Assembly: GCA_031181585.1 (NCBI GenBank)
Contig: JAPSKP010000001.1
Location: forward strand, 50,939-114,938
Direction: 5' to 3'
DNA length: 64,000 bases
DNA from: Lysinibacillus sp.
GTDB taxonomy: Bacteria > Bacillota > Bacilli > Bacillales_A > Planococcaceae
In this document: positions 1 to 8,964 of the stretch, piece after piece
How positions within the stretch are numbered: the stretch's first letter is position 1
How the letters are laid out: each line of letters opens with the position of its first letter
Program-made: the position numbers and the translations under genes
The notes under the pieces: generated by a model
Told to the model about the DNA's origin: nothing
Databases searched by the model: none
The model's input: only the letters and a program-made list of their open reading frames with translations

Positions 1-948
1 AAAGGATAGCTTTAACAAAATAATTTTATAAAAATAATAAATAATAACGGTATAGTAGTGTGTGCTATAAAAAGCTTGGAGAGAGTTTAATTGTTTGGCA
101 TGCACTTGACTGGTAATTTGCATATGCGCCTGGTTAGAGGTAATAGTATAAGCATTCGGTGCCCATCGATCAAGCACATGGTCATCGATATAGCGCCCGA
201 CATATTCTTCATTCGTAGTAGAAATAAAAGGTCTGCCATCTGGTCCGTAGCCGTCCATTTGACCAAGCCGGTACAGGAGCGTGGGGTCTATCTCACCGTC
301 ATCTGTTATAAGAAATCCTGTCGTATACATTCGTTCATCCTCTATGAAGGGCACACTTCCTCCATACTGTACAACTTCCTTGTATTCCACTAAATAATGT
401 TCAAAGAAAGGAAGCAAATGTTCCTTTATTAGCAAGTAGGAGGTATCATACATTTCTCCATCGACAGTAATAGCTGCCCCCATCTCCTCCTCTAATTGAG
501 GTTCAAGGACGCGGAAAAAGTGTGCAAAATTGATGGCCTCGCTAACTTCCCGTTTTCCTTTCAGCTCTATCCGTATCGCAATCATCCCGATATTTGCAGG
601 ACATAGCCATACATCCAGGCTGTGGATGGCAAATGAAGTCGTTACAACTGGGGTATGTAATTCACCCGTTAGCTCCATTTCTTTGGAATACCGGAAGAAC
701 CCATGTTTACTTTTACTTTTCGGAAATAGTTTATCTTCTATAAATGGATAGAAAAATTGTCCCAGCTCTTTATGAGAAATCTTGACGTCGTCAGGATAAT
801 ATTTATCCTGCAGCTGTTCATTTTCTATATCAAATAGTGCAAAATCATTTTTTTTAAGCTCTTCAATCAATTCGTCCCGTTTCAATTGCCGAAAGTTGAA
901 AGGAAAGATAAATGTAAAATATGCATTATTAATTTCTAATTCAGGCAA
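1..948 (-). CDS. Unknown protein, C-terminus cut off by window edge
   Basis: An open frame on the minus strand runs without a stop for 316 codons into the left edge, so the 3' end is missing. I do not recognise the family. The visible part is mostly soluble, rich in acidic and aromatic residues (for example 'GQMDGYGPDGRPF' near residue 230). Its last visible residues turn hydrophobic (HYYTVIIYYFYKIILLKLSF), which looks like the start of a membrane segment, so a soluble domain followed by a C-terminal anchor is likely. A strong AGGAGGTG lies at 961-968 but no ATG follows. The TTG at 948 is the nearest canonical start with workable spacing; an in-frame GTG overlaps the ribosome site and an in-frame ATC sits at the ideal distance. 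Plus-strand frames here are antisense shadows. Confidence 0.6.
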   Translation of the reverse strand, partial: MPELEINNAYFTFIFPFNFRQLKRDELIEELKKNDFALFDIENEQLQDKYYPDDVKISHKELGQFFYPFIEDKLFPKSKSKHGFFRYSKEMELTGELHTPVVTTSFAIHSLDVWLCPANIGMIAIRIELKGKREVSEAINFAHFFRVLEPQLEEEMGAAITVDGEMYDTSYLLIKEHLLPFFEHYLVEYKEVVQYGGSVPFIEDERMYTTGFLITDDGEIDPTLLYRLGQMDGYGPDGRPFISTTNEEYVGRYIDDHVLDRWAPNAYTITSNQAHMQITSQVHAKQLNSLQAFYSTHYYTVIIYYFYKIILLKLSF

Positions 949-1114
949 TACGATACCAATCACCTCCTATAAACATTATTGCACTTTTTCTAAAAAATCT
1001 AAACAAATAGCATGTCCGAGAATCGTTTCTACGACACTTCCTATCCGAGGAGGCCAGCGACTTTTGGATAAACTCAGCATATGAGCAATGCTTTATAGCA
1101 GATATATATGAGAA

Positions 1115-1153
1115 AGGCTGTGTTAAACGTCAAAATGACTCTTAACACAGCCT
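1115..1153 (-). terminator. Terminator after pheT
   Basis: A long hairpin whose arms AGGCTGTGTTAA and TTAACACAGCCT match perfectly, followed on the minus strand by TTTCT. It lies 35 bases beyond the pheT stop. Confidence 0.75.
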
Positions 1154-1187
1154 CACCTGCCCCTATTTTAAAGAGCCTATTTTATAA

Positions 1188-3596
1188 TCAGCGGATTTCT
1201 GCACCGGCATCTTCCAAAGCTTTTAACACTTTATTATGTGCTGCTACAACCTCTTCATCTGTCAACGTACGTTCTGGATCAAAATACGTTAATGAGAAAG
1301 CAACAGATTTTTTGCCAGCAGCCATTTTTTCTCCTTCATAGACGTCAAAGACTTTAACATCTTTCAGAAGTTTCGTACCTGCTCCGTTAATGATTCCTGC
1401 GATCTCACCGGCAGTTGTTGTGCGATCAAGCTCAAGTGCGATATCACGCGTCATCGCCGGGAAACGTGGTACTGGCGTGTAGACAAGCTCTTCTGTTGAA
1501 GCACTTAAAATTGAAAGCAAGTTCAATTCTGCTACATATGTTTCTTTTACGCCTGCTTGTTTTTGCTCAGCCGGGTGCAGCTGACCAATTAAGCCTACCA
1601 CTTCACCATCCAGTAAAATGTATGCTGTACGGCCAGGATGTAAGCCGTCTATAGAAGCTTTTACATAAGAAACACGTTCTGCTAAGCCAAGCTTTACAAA
1701 TACTGCTTCTACGATGCCTTTTGCAACGAAGAAATCAACATTCTTCTTTTCTCCCTGCCATGCGTTATCAGTCCATTTACCTGTCAATACCAATGCCAAG
1801 TGCTCTTCCTCAAACGGCAGTCCCTCTGCTGTTTGGCCTAAAAATACAGAACCAATTTCATATAATGCAACAGAGTCGATTTGACGCGCCACATTATAGG
1901 CAGCAGCCTCTACTAGATGTGGAATCAAGCTTTGACGCAACGTAGAACGCTCTTCTGACATCGGCATAAGAAGCTTTGTTGTTTCTTCAGCTTTTAATGC
2001 ATATTTTTGAGAAGCTGAAGCTGATGTAAGGGAGTAAGTAACCGCTTGGAAAAGACCAGCGCCTTCCATCACGTTGCGCACTACGCGGCGTTTTTCCTGG
2101 TAAGCCGTCAAACCGCCTACTTGCTCTCCTGATTCAGGAAGCGTAGTTGGAATTTCATCATAGCCGAACATACGAGCAACCTCTTCTACGATGTCCTCTT
2201 CAATTTTAATATCTTGACGACGTGTAGGTGCATCGATGATCAATAAACCGTTTGCTGCCTCTACTTCAAATTGCAGACGCTCTAAAATGGCCAGCATATC
2301 TTCTAGCGAAATCTTCATACCAAGACGTGTATTGATGAAATCAGGAGAAACAACGACACGGGCAGGTGTCTTATCTAACTCATCAACAAGCACTGTCCCT
2401 TCTAATACTTCACCGCCAGCAAGCTCTGAAAGCAGCTGTGCAGCACGCTCTGCTGCTGGGATGACACGATTTGGATCCACGCCTTTTTCAAAACGTGCTG
2501 ATGAATCTGAACGTAATCCTAAATCTTTTGATGTACGGCGTACGGACTGTCCTGCGAAATAAGCAGATTCAATAACAACTGTTGTTGTTTCATCCGAGAC
2601 TTCTGAATTTGCGCCTCCCATTACACCAGCTACAGCTACAGGTTCCTTGCCGTTTGTGATGACAAAGTTATGCGCCTGCAATGTACGTTCCTGATCATCT
2701 AATGTTGTAATTTTTTCACCTTCTGCCGCATGACGAGTCACGATTTCACCCGTACCCAGCTTATCGTAATCGAATGCATGCAATGGTTGGCCATATTCCA
2801 TTAAAATGTAGTTTGTAATATCGACTACATTATTGTGAGGGCGTACACCAGCTGCCATTAAATAATGTTGCAGCCATAATGGAGATTCTGCTACTTTTAC
2901 GTTCTTTATGACTTTCGCTGCATACAGAGGGTTCACCGTTGTATCTTCAACACGCAAGCTTAAGTGATCTTGCGCCTTTTCAGCTGACGCAGTGTAGCTG
3001 ATTTCAGGAAGCTTCACATCTTTTGAAAGAATTGCTGCTACCTCATAAGCTACGCCAAGCATTGATAATGCATCCGAGCGGTTTGGTGTCAGACCAAGCT
3101 CTAATACTGTATCACGCAAACCTAATAATTCTAGCGCATCTGTACCCGGCGCGCTGTCTTCCGGCAATACATAAATTCCTTCTGCATATGCCTTCGGTAC
3201 TAGTCGTCCTTCGATACCCAGCTCTTGTAGAGAACAGATCATACCGTTTGATTCCTGTCCGCGGAGCTTTGCCTTTTTTATTTTAATGCCGCCTGGTAAT
3301 CTTGCACCCGGACGTGCAACGATCACTTTCTGCCCTGCATCCACATTCGGTGCACCACAAACGATTTGCTGTAAGCTTTCTTCACCGACGTCCACTTGAC
3401 AGACATTTAATTTATCCGCTTCAGGGTGCTTCTCCTTTGAAACAACATGACCAACGACCACGTTTGTCATCCCAAGCGCACGGTCGATTACTGCGTCTAC
3501 CTCAATACCTGAGCGCGTAATTTTTTCTGCTAATTCCTCCGGTGCAAGATCTTCAATATCTACATACTGTGATAACCATTTCAATGATACTAACAT
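1188..3596 (-). CDS. pheT: Phenylalanyl-tRNA synthetase, beta subunit
   Basis: Large subunit of the alpha2-beta2 enzyme that charges tRNA-Phe in the cytoplasm. At 802 residues it has the normal full length. The order is an EMAP/TRBD tRNA-binding domain (about 40-150), the B3/B4 editing region (about 205-390, with 'RFEKGVDP' near its end), B5 (about 400-475), the catalytic-like core, and a C-terminal ferredoxin-fold anticodon-binding domain (about 708-801). The start ATG has GGAGG seven bases upstream. It lies 12 bases after pheS and must be co-transcribed with it under the T-box at 4768-5005. A terminator follows. Confidence 0.97.
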   Translation of the reverse strand: MLVSLKWLSQYVDIEDLAPEELAEKITRSGIEVDAVIDRALGMTNVVVGHVVSKEKHPEADKLNVCQVDVGEESLQQIVCGAPNVDAGQKVIVARPGARLPGGIKIKKAKLRGQESNGMICSLQELGIEGRLVPKAYAEGIYVLPEDSAPGTDALELLGLRDTVLELGLTPNRSDALSMLGVAYEVAAILSKDVKLPEISYTASAEKAQDHLSLRVEDTTVNPLYAAKVIKNVKVAESPLWLQHYLMAAGVRPHNNVVDITNYILMEYGQPLHAFDYDKLGTGEIVTRHAAEGEKITTLDDQERTLQAHNFVITNGKEPVAVAGVMGGANSEVSDETTTVVIESAYFAGQSVRRTSKDLGLRSDSSARFEKGVDPNRVIPAAERAAQLLSELAGGEVLEGTVLVDELDKTPARVVVSPDFINTRLGMKISLEDMLAILERLQFEVEAANGLLIIDAPTRRQDIKIEEDIVEEVARMFGYDEIPTTLPESGEQVGGLTAYQEKRRVVRNVMEGAGLFQAVTYSLTSASASQKYALKAEETTKLLMPMSEERSTLRQSLIPHLVEAAAYNVARQIDSVALYEIGSVFLGQTAEGLPFEEEHLALVLTGKWTDNAWQGEKKNVDFFVAKGIVEAVFVKLGLAERVSYVKASIDGLHPGRTAYILLDGEVVGLIGQLHPAEQKQAGVKETYVAELNLLSILSASTEELVYTPVPRFPAMTRDIALELDRTTTAGEIAGIINGAGTKLLKDVKVFDVYEGEKMAAGKKSVAFSLTYFDPERTLTDEEVVAAHNKVLKALEDAGAEIR

Positions 3597-3608
3597 TTTA
3601 CTTCCTCC

Positions 3609-4646
3609 TTACCCTTCACTGCGGTGGAATTGTGATAAGAAGCGTACGTCATTCGTATAGAAGTGACGGATATCATCCACCCCGTATTTTAACATCGCGA
3701 TACGTTCTGCACCGATTCCGAACGCAAAGCCTGATACTTTTTTCGAATCATAGCCGGCCATTTCTAGAACATTCGGGTGTACCATACCTGCACCCAAAAT
3801 TTCAATCCAACCTGTTTTCTTACATACATTACAGCCGTCACCGCCGCATTTATGGCAAGATACATCCACCTCTACTGACGGCTCTGTGAATGGGAAGAAG
3901 GAAGGACGAAGACGGATTTCACGCTCAGCACCAAACATTTTCTTCGCTAATGCATCAAGTGTTCCTTTTAAGTCACTCATACGAATGTTGTCGCCAATTA
4001 CAAGTCCTTCAATTTGCATAAATTGGTGGGAGTGCGTTGCGTCATCTGTATCTCGACGGAATACTTTCCCAGGACAAATAATACGGATTGGTTCCCCTTT
4101 TTTGGCTTCCATTGTACGAGCCTGTACCGGAGATGTATGTGTGCGCAGCAAGATATCCTCAGAAATATAGAATGAATCCTGCATATCACGCGCTGGATGT
4201 CCTTTTGGCAGGTTTAATGCCTCGAAGTTGTAGTAATCTTTTTCGACTTCCGGCCCTTCAGCAATTTCATATCCCATTGAAACGAATAAATCTTCAATTT
4301 CCTCAATGACACGTGTCAGTGGGTGGCGGTTACCGATCTGCACCTTAGCGCCCGGTAAAGTCACATCGATTGATTCTTTTTCCAATTGCTCTTGAATAGC
4401 CGCTCCCTCTAAAACAGTCGACTTTGCTGTCAATACTTCTGTTAAGTTTTCACGAACTGTATTAACTAAAGCCCCCATTTTCGGACGTTCTTCAGCTGAT
4501 AGCTTACCCATCCCTTTTAGAAGGTCAGTGATAGGTCCTTTTTTACCTAGATAAGCAACACGCACGTCATTTAACTCTTTTAATGACGAGGCAGCTTCAA
4601 TTTTCGCCAGAGCTTCCTGCTCCAGCTGCTTTAATTGCTGTTCCAT
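3609..4646 (-). CDS. pheS: Phenylalanyl-tRNA synthetase, alpha subunit
   Basis: Catalytic subunit of the phenylalanine enzyme, a class II synthetase. The 345-residue protein has an N-terminal coiled coil, motif 2 ([20 protein letters not shown], about 200-220) and motif 3 ([17 protein letters not shown], about 308-324). A Cys cluster, [13 protein letters not shown], sits near residue 265 and may hold a structural metal; this is common in Firmicute PheS. GGAGG is eight bases before the ATG. First gene of pheST, controlled by the phenylalanine T-box upstream. Confidence 0.97.
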   Translation of the reverse strand: MEQQLKQLEQEALAKIEAASSLKELNDVRVAYLGKKGPITDLLKGMGKLSAEERPKMGALVNTVRENLTEVLTAKSTVLEGAAIQEQLEKESIDVTLPGAKVQIGNRHPLTRVIEEIEDLFVSMGYEIAEGPEVEKDYYNFEALNLPKGHPARDMQDSFYISEDILLRTHTSPVQARTMEAKKGEPIRIICPGKVFRRDTDDATHSHQFMQIEGLVIGDNIRMSDLKGTLDALAKKMFGAEREIRLRPSFFPFTEPSVEVDVSCHKCGGDGCNVCKKTGWIEILGAGMVHPNVLEMAGYDSKKVSGFAFGIGAERIAMLKYGVDDIRHFYTNDVRFLSQFHRSEG

Positions 4647-4767
4647 TGATAAATCCTCCTATTTAAATATTATGGTCGAGTAGGTTCAGTCATTAAGGGC
4701 GATACCAGCGCTTTCTCATCATAGTAAGCGAATTTTGCGCACTTACCTGCGATTTTCAATTTCAAAT

Positions 4768-5005
4768 AAAAAAACCCCGCCCCTAAAAAGGGACGAGGAT
4801 ATTCGTGGTACCACCCTAGTTATTGCCTGAAGCAATCACTCAATTCAAATAACGGCTTGTCACCGGCACAGATTTTCTTCTGTGCTGCTCGCGAGGTGAA
4901 CTTCATCGTGTCATCATGCAGATAGCTTCCAGTCAAAGGCTATCATTCCCTGCTCCATGTGTGTCACAACTACTCTTCTCGGTCGTTGCATTTACATTTT
5001 ATACG
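4768..5005 (-). promoter_or_regulatory. T-box leader (phenylalanine) of pheST
   Basis: The conserved T-box core AGGGTGGTACCACG reads on the minus strand at 4817-4804, directly before an intrinsic terminator (about 4774-4798) with a run of seven T. A TTC codon at 4900-4898, in the context GAAGTTCACC, is the likely specifier, matching phenylalanine. By the known T-box mechanism, uncharged tRNA-Phe pairs with the specifier and T-box and prevents termination, so pheST is expressed when charged tRNA-Phe is scarce. About 120 bases separate the terminator from the pheS start. Confidence 0.9.
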
Positions 5006-5011
5006 TATTCA

Positions 5012-5040
5012 ATAGTACAAGATTATGTGAACTTCTTCAA
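5012..5040 (-). promoter_or_regulatory. SigA-type promoter of pheST
   Basis: TTGAAG - 17 bases - TACTAT on the minus strand. It starts just after the stop codon of the upstream methyltransferase gene, so pheST has its own transcript that begins with the T-box leader. Confidence 0.7.
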
Positions 5041-5041
5041 G

Positions 5042-5803
5042 TTATTTCACAAAAGCGTATAATAATATACCCGTTGCTACCGCTACGTTTAGTGACTCTG
5101 CACCGCCTAAAATCGGAATGATCACATTCTGGTCCGTTTTCGCCAGAAGCTGCGGGCTGATACCAGCACCCTCATTTCCCACAATAACTGCAAAGTCTTT
5201 TGTTACATTAATGTCCCGGTATGAAATAGCTTCTTCAAGCGATGTACCGAATACTTTTACGCCATCATCCTGCAGCCGATCAATCCAATCGTTCAACTCG
5301 CCTCGAACGACTGGAATATGGAAGTGCGACCCCTGTGCTGAACGCATAACTTTGGGATTATATGCATCTGCACATCCTTTTCCAAGTACCACAGCATCAA
5401 TCCCTGCTGCGTCTGCTGTACGAATCATCGTCCCAATATTGCCCGGGTCTTGCACCGCATCAATAAGAAGAACCTTTCTCCATCCAGCCATCTCGATTTC
5501 CGTCGGCTCACTCACTTTACAATGTGCAAATACACCTTGGGATTTCTCTGTTTCGGCAATTTCCTTTGCTACCGCTTCATTTACCTGTACCATTTGGACA
5601 TCGTCTGTCTGCCAAAGCAAGGGCAAGTCCACATCATCACGAACGATAATTTGGAGTATCCGCTCTTTATTCTTTAACGCTTCCTCTACAAGATGGAAGC
5701 CTTCAATGATGAATTCACTTGATTTTTCCCGTTCTTTACGGAGCGTCACAAGCTTTTTCCAATGCTTCACGAGTGCATTTTGAGTTGATTCAATTCGCTT
5801 CAT
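5042..5803 (-). CDS. rlmP: TrmH/SpoU-family RNA 2'-O-methyltransferase (YsgA/RlmP)
   Basis: SPOUT-class methyltransferase that uses SAM to methylate ribose 2'-OH groups. The B. subtilis counterpart YsgA (RlmP) modifies the A-loop of 23S rRNA. The 253-residue protein has an N-terminal substrate-binding domain (about 5-80) and the knotted SpoU domain with its three motifs: NIGTMIRTADAAGIDAVVLG (about 120-140), IVGNEGAGIS (about 202-211) and the C-terminal GGAESLNVAVATGILLY. The frame is open 37 codons further upstream, but the ATG at 5803 has AAGGAC nearby and matches the family start (MKRIEST). Neighbours (sspI, pheS) match the Bacillus order. Confidence 0.9.
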   Translation of the reverse strand: MKRIESTQNALVKHWKKLVTLRKEREKSSEFIIEGFHLVEEALKNKERILQIIVRDDVDLPLLWQTDDVQMVQVNEAVAKEIAETEKSQGVFAHCKVSEPTEIEMAGWRKVLLIDAVQDPGNIGTMIRTADAAGIDAVVLGKGCADAYNPKVMRSAQGSHFHIPVVRGELNDWIDRLQDDGVKVFGTSLEEAISYRDINVTKDFAVIVGNEGAGISPQLLAKTDQNVIIPILGGAESLNVAVATGILLYAFVK

Positions 5804-5982
5804 CGTATCCGTCCTTTTAAGTAGTTTCAATCCCGCATTATAACATAGAAACGAGTTCCAGGATATAGAATTCCGCTCACCTGTTTTTATAGCAAAGGAG
5901 ACGGAATCAAACAATTCCCTTCTACCTTACGTATACTTTTTTTCTACCTTGAAATACTAAGGAAGAGAAAGGAGTGTCAACT

Positions 5983-6192
5983 ATGGATTTTCAAATTCGA
6001 GAAGCAATCACTACAAACGTTAAAGGCGACTCATCTGCAGCATTTGATGAAACAATCAATGATGCAATTGCTCGCGGCGAGGAGCATCTCCTGCCAGGTT
6101 TAGGTGTATTTTTGGAAGCATGGTGGAAAGATGCATCTGAAAATGAAAGAACTGCCTTTACTTCAAAGCTTGAAAAAATTTTCGTATCGTAA
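5983..6192 (+). CDS. sspI: Small acid-soluble spore protein SspI
   Basis: A 69-residue minor small acid-soluble spore protein. It shares the family's acidic GEEHLLPGLGVFLEAWW core (about residues 36-52), which matches B. subtilis SspI. Such proteins are made in the forespore by sigma-G. The ATG at 5983 has AAAGGAG eight bases upstream; an in-frame GTG at 5974 overlaps that ribosome site and is rejected. AATACTA about 30 bases upstream resembles a sigma-G -10 element, but no good -35 is visible. The gene is divergent from ysgA and convergent with nifS, whose stop codon is one base away. Confidence 0.9.
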   Translation: MDFQIREAITTNVKGDSSAAFDETINDAIARGEEHLLPGLGVFLEAWWKDASENERTAFTSKLEKIFVS

Positions 6193-6193
6193 A

Positions 6194-7291
6194 TTACAGC
6201 TTTGATAATGCACGGGCGCACCGGTCAATCTCTTGGACTGTTGTTTGTGTCCCAAATGAAATACGAAAGAACTGCCGCGCTTCCTCGTATGATCGGCCCA
6301 TTGCTAAAATGGCCTTCGTACCGGAAGCGCTATTACTATCACAAGCACTGCCTGTTGATATGTATATCTCCTGCTCATTCAGCTTCAGCATAACCAGCTG
6401 TCCCTCCACGCCTTTCATACAGATGCCGCAAATATTTGGCAGCTGTTCGGTCCATATCCCTTCAATTATTTGAAACTTCTTATGATGCAACGATTTCACA
6501 AGTTTTTCTCGTAATTGCCATTGTTCCTTTAAATCGTAGTAATAGTCTTCTACCGCCACTGCCATCGCGACAATAGCCGGTGTATTAAGTGTTCCCCCAC
6601 GCAGGCCACGTTCATGCGTTACTCCGGGAAAAACAGGGGTCGCTCTTACATAAGGGTTGAAATAGATAGCACCGCATCCTTTGGGCCCTCCAATTTTATG
6701 ACCGGAAACTGTAATAGCATCTACTTGGCTAGAAAATCCAGCTATGTTCAGCTTACAAAAAGACTGTACACAGTCTACATGACAGGAAATTCCATGCTCT
6801 TTGGCTACCTTTGCTATCTTACCTATAGGCTGAATCGTACCAATTTCAGCATTTACATGCTGAATGGAGATAAGTGTTGTATCGGGTCTAATTGCCTCCT
6901 CTACTGTCTTCACGTCTATTACACCTCTTTCTGTCAACGGAAGGCGTGTGACTTCAAAACCTTCCTGTTCTAGCGTGTTCATCGCTGCATGTACAGAGGT
7001 ATGCTCTGCCATCGACGTGATGATATGTCTCCCCTTTTTCTCCGAACGAGCAAGAGATAAAATGGCTAAAATATTCCCTTCCGTTCCGCCTCCAGTAAAA
7101 ATGACGCCGTCTGAATGAACGCCTAGTTTCTGGGCGATCACTTTTCTTGCCCAAGTGATTGCATATGCTGCTTGTCCTCCTGCATCATGCAAACTGGAGG
7201 CATTGGCATACATTTTACCGGCAACTTCGCTATATACATTGATTGCTCTTTCCAACATCGGTGAAGATGCTGCGTAGTCTAAATAAGTCAT
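6194..7291 (-). CDS. nifS: Cysteine desulfurase of the NAD operon (NifS/IscS type)
   Basis: PLP enzyme that takes sulfur from cysteine; in Bacillus this copy supplies the 4Fe-4S cluster of quinolinate synthase NadA. The 365-residue protein begins MTYLDYAASSP. It carries the PLP-binding lysine in SGHKIGGPKGCGAIY (about 195-210) and the catalytic cysteine in STGSACDSNSASG (about 315-328). The ATG at 7291 follows AGGAG; a further in-frame ATG 24 bases upstream has no ribosome site. It is divergent from nadBCA, as in B. subtilis. The repressor gene nadR (yrxA), which lies next to nifS there, is absent from this window. Confidence 0.92.
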   Translation of the reverse strand: MTYLDYAASSPMLERAINVYSEVAGKMYANASSLHDAGGQAAYAITWARKVIAQKLGVHSDGVIFTGGGTEGNILAILSLARSEKKGRHIITSMAEHTSVHAAMNTLEQEGFEVTRLPLTERGVIDVKTVEEAIRPDTTLISIQHVNAEIGTIQPIGKIAKVAKEHGISCHVDCVQSFCKLNIAGFSSQVDAITVSGHKIGGPKGCGAIYFNPYVRATPVFPGVTHERGLRGGTLNTPAIVAMAVAVEDYYYDLKEQWQLREKLVKSLHHKKFQIIEGIWTEQLPNICGICMKGVEGQLVMLKLNEQEIYISTGSACDSNSASGTKAILAMGRSYEEARQFFRISFGTQTTVQEIDRCARALSKL

Positions 7292-7338
7292 TCCTTCTCC
7301 TCTTTTCCTGTTCATAATAAGTACTTGTTTATTTCACC

Positions 7339-7367
7339 ATTTTATGTAAAGATATGTGACAAGACAA
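7339..7367 (-). promoter_or_regulatory. Probable nifS promoter with repeat near -35
   Basis: TTGTCT - 17 bases - TAAAAT on the minus strand. A repeated TTGTC (TTGTCTTGTCA, 7367-7357) covers the -35 region, and lies between the divergent nifS and nadB starts. The location suits an NAD repressor (NadR/NiaR) operator, but I cannot match it confidently to a known consensus. Confidence 0.5.
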
Positions 7368-7380
7368 CTGTAAAGAAGGT

Positions 7381-8964
7381 ATGAATGTGAAGATGCAAAC
7401 GGACATCCTAATTCTCGGCGGCGGGATTGCTGCACTGCAAGCAGCTCGCCGATTAAGCATGCGCTTTGAAGTCCATATCATTACAAAAGCAGATTTGACC
7501 GCAAGTAGTTCCTACAAGGCGCAAGGTGGTATCGCAGCGGTCATCGCTGCCTCGGACCATACTTCATTACATATACAGGATACCCTTACGGCCGGTGAAT
7601 ATCATCATCATGAAGAAAATGTAAAGTCTTTAGTCGAATACGGCTCTACTGCTGTAAGGAAGCTGTTAAAAGAAGGCTTCCCTGCGGATCATTCCCTTCA
7701 AGGCGAAATTTCTCTCGGTCTTGAAGGGGCTCACAGCCATCACCGAATCGTTCACGCAGGTGGAGATGCCACTGGTAAAAATTTGGTAGACTACTATGTA
7801 AATGCTTTACCAAAAAATGTACATATTCACACTTATGAATTTGCCTATGAACTGTTATTGAATGGTGCAGGAGAATGCTGTGGTGTACGCGTCAAAACAA
7901 AAGCAGGCGAAAAAACATACTTCGCCTCCTATATTATTTTAGCAACTGGTGGCGCAGGTGCCCTGTATGAATACACCTCAAATTGCCCCGACAGTTACGG
8001 GGATGGGATTGCATTAGCCTATTTAGCAGGTGCCGCTATTACGGATATGGAGTTCATTCAGTTTCATCCGAGCCTGCTTTACGTAGACAGGGTGCATGGA
8101 CTCATCTCTGAAGCAGTGAGGGGCGCAGGTGGAAAATTTATTGATGAGGATGGTCATGCTGTCATGTCAGGCAAACATCCCCTAGGTGATTTGGCCCCAA
8201 GACATATAACAGCATATGAAATGTACAAAATGAGGGATCAAGGAAAATCCGTCTTTATCGATATTACTTCTGTCAAAAACTTCAATGATCAATTTCCGAC
8301 AATCGCCAAGCTTTGTAGAAACCACGGTGTCAATCTTTCCGCAGGAAGAATTCCAATTGCTCCGGGAAGTCATTTTCTTATGGGAGGCGTCATTGCCAAT
8401 TCAGTCGGAGAAACGACTATTCCCCGACTTTTGGCAGTCGGTGAGGTAGCCTGCACAGGAGTTCATGGGGCAAATCGTCTGGCGAGTAATTCACTATTGG
8501 AAGGAATTGTTTTCGGTGAATCCCTGGCCGTGCATCTTTTAAAAAGCGGCACTGCCCAGTCGGACTTTATTCCGGCCTCTGCTTCAAAGAAGGAATCATT
8601 TCAGCCGTGCCTAACAAAGGAGGACTTGCAGCGAGAGATGTCTGCCCATGTCGGGATTGTCCGTTCCGAACATAGCCTATCTAAAATGCTGTCAAAGCTT
8701 CCATCCCTCACTCTACACCCTGACTTTTCATGCAAAAGCAGAGAAGAAATTGAGCTGGCCTTTATGCATATTACAGCTGCGCTAATTACGAATGCAGCCC
8801 TCTCTCGTCCTGAGTCACGAGGCGCACATATTCGTCTAGATATCAGCGAGAAGAAACAGGACTGGGAGCAACGATGGATTGTTTTCCAAGAAGGAATCAT
8901 GAAAGTGAGGAACGATTTATATGAACACAATCAAATTAAAGAGCATGCTTCTCCAATACTTTAA
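7381..8964 (+). CDS. nadB: L-aspartate oxidase
   Basis: FAD enzyme that oxidises L-aspartate to iminoaspartate, the first step of de novo NAD synthesis. The protein of about 525 residues opens with a Rossmann GGGIAALQAA motif (about 13-22). It has the fumarate-reductase-like flavoprotein core (SSYKAQGGIAA; FIQFHPS; VRGAGGKFIDEDG) and a C-terminal helical domain. The exact start is unclear: the ATG at 7381 abuts its GAAGG site, while the in-frame GTG at 7387 has a better seven-base spacing; they differ by two residues. It overlaps nadC by 44 bases, so the two are translationally linked. Confidence 0.95.
   Translation: MNVKMQTDILILGGGIAALQAARRLSMRFEVHIITKADLTASSSYKAQGGIAAVIAASDHTSLHIQDTLTAGEYHHHEENVKSLVEYGSTAVRKLLKEGFPADHSLQGEISLGLEGAHSHHRIVHAGGDATGKNLVDYYVNALPKNVHIHTYEFAYELLLNGAGECCGVRVKTKAGEKTYFASYIILATGGAGALYEYTSNCPDSYGDGIALAYLAGAAITDMEFIQFHPSLLYVDRVHGLISEAVRGAGGKFIDEDGHAVMSGKHPLGDLAPRHITAYEMYKMRDQGKSVFIDITSVKNFNDQFPTIAKLCRNHGVNLSAGRIPIAPGSHFLMGGVIANSVGETTIPRLLAVGEVACTGVHGANRLASNSLLEGIVFGESLAVHLLKSGTAQSDFIPASASKKESFQPCLTKEDLQREMSAHVGIVRSEHSLSKMLSKLPSLTLHPDFSCKSREEIELAFMHITAALITNAALSRPESRGAHIRLDISEKKQDWEQRWIVFQEGIMKVRNDLYEHNQIKEHASPIL

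Noticed and set aside
91-751. Plus-strand open frames in the first kilobase
   Set aside because: The minus-strand frame is continuous for 316 codons with a strong ribosome site and protein-like composition; the plus frames are short and fragmented.
5118-5783. A 221-codon plus-strand open frame opposite the SPOUT methyltransferase
   Set aside because: It is antisense to a clear enzyme gene, has a Ser-rich low-complexity product, and lacks a good ribosome site.
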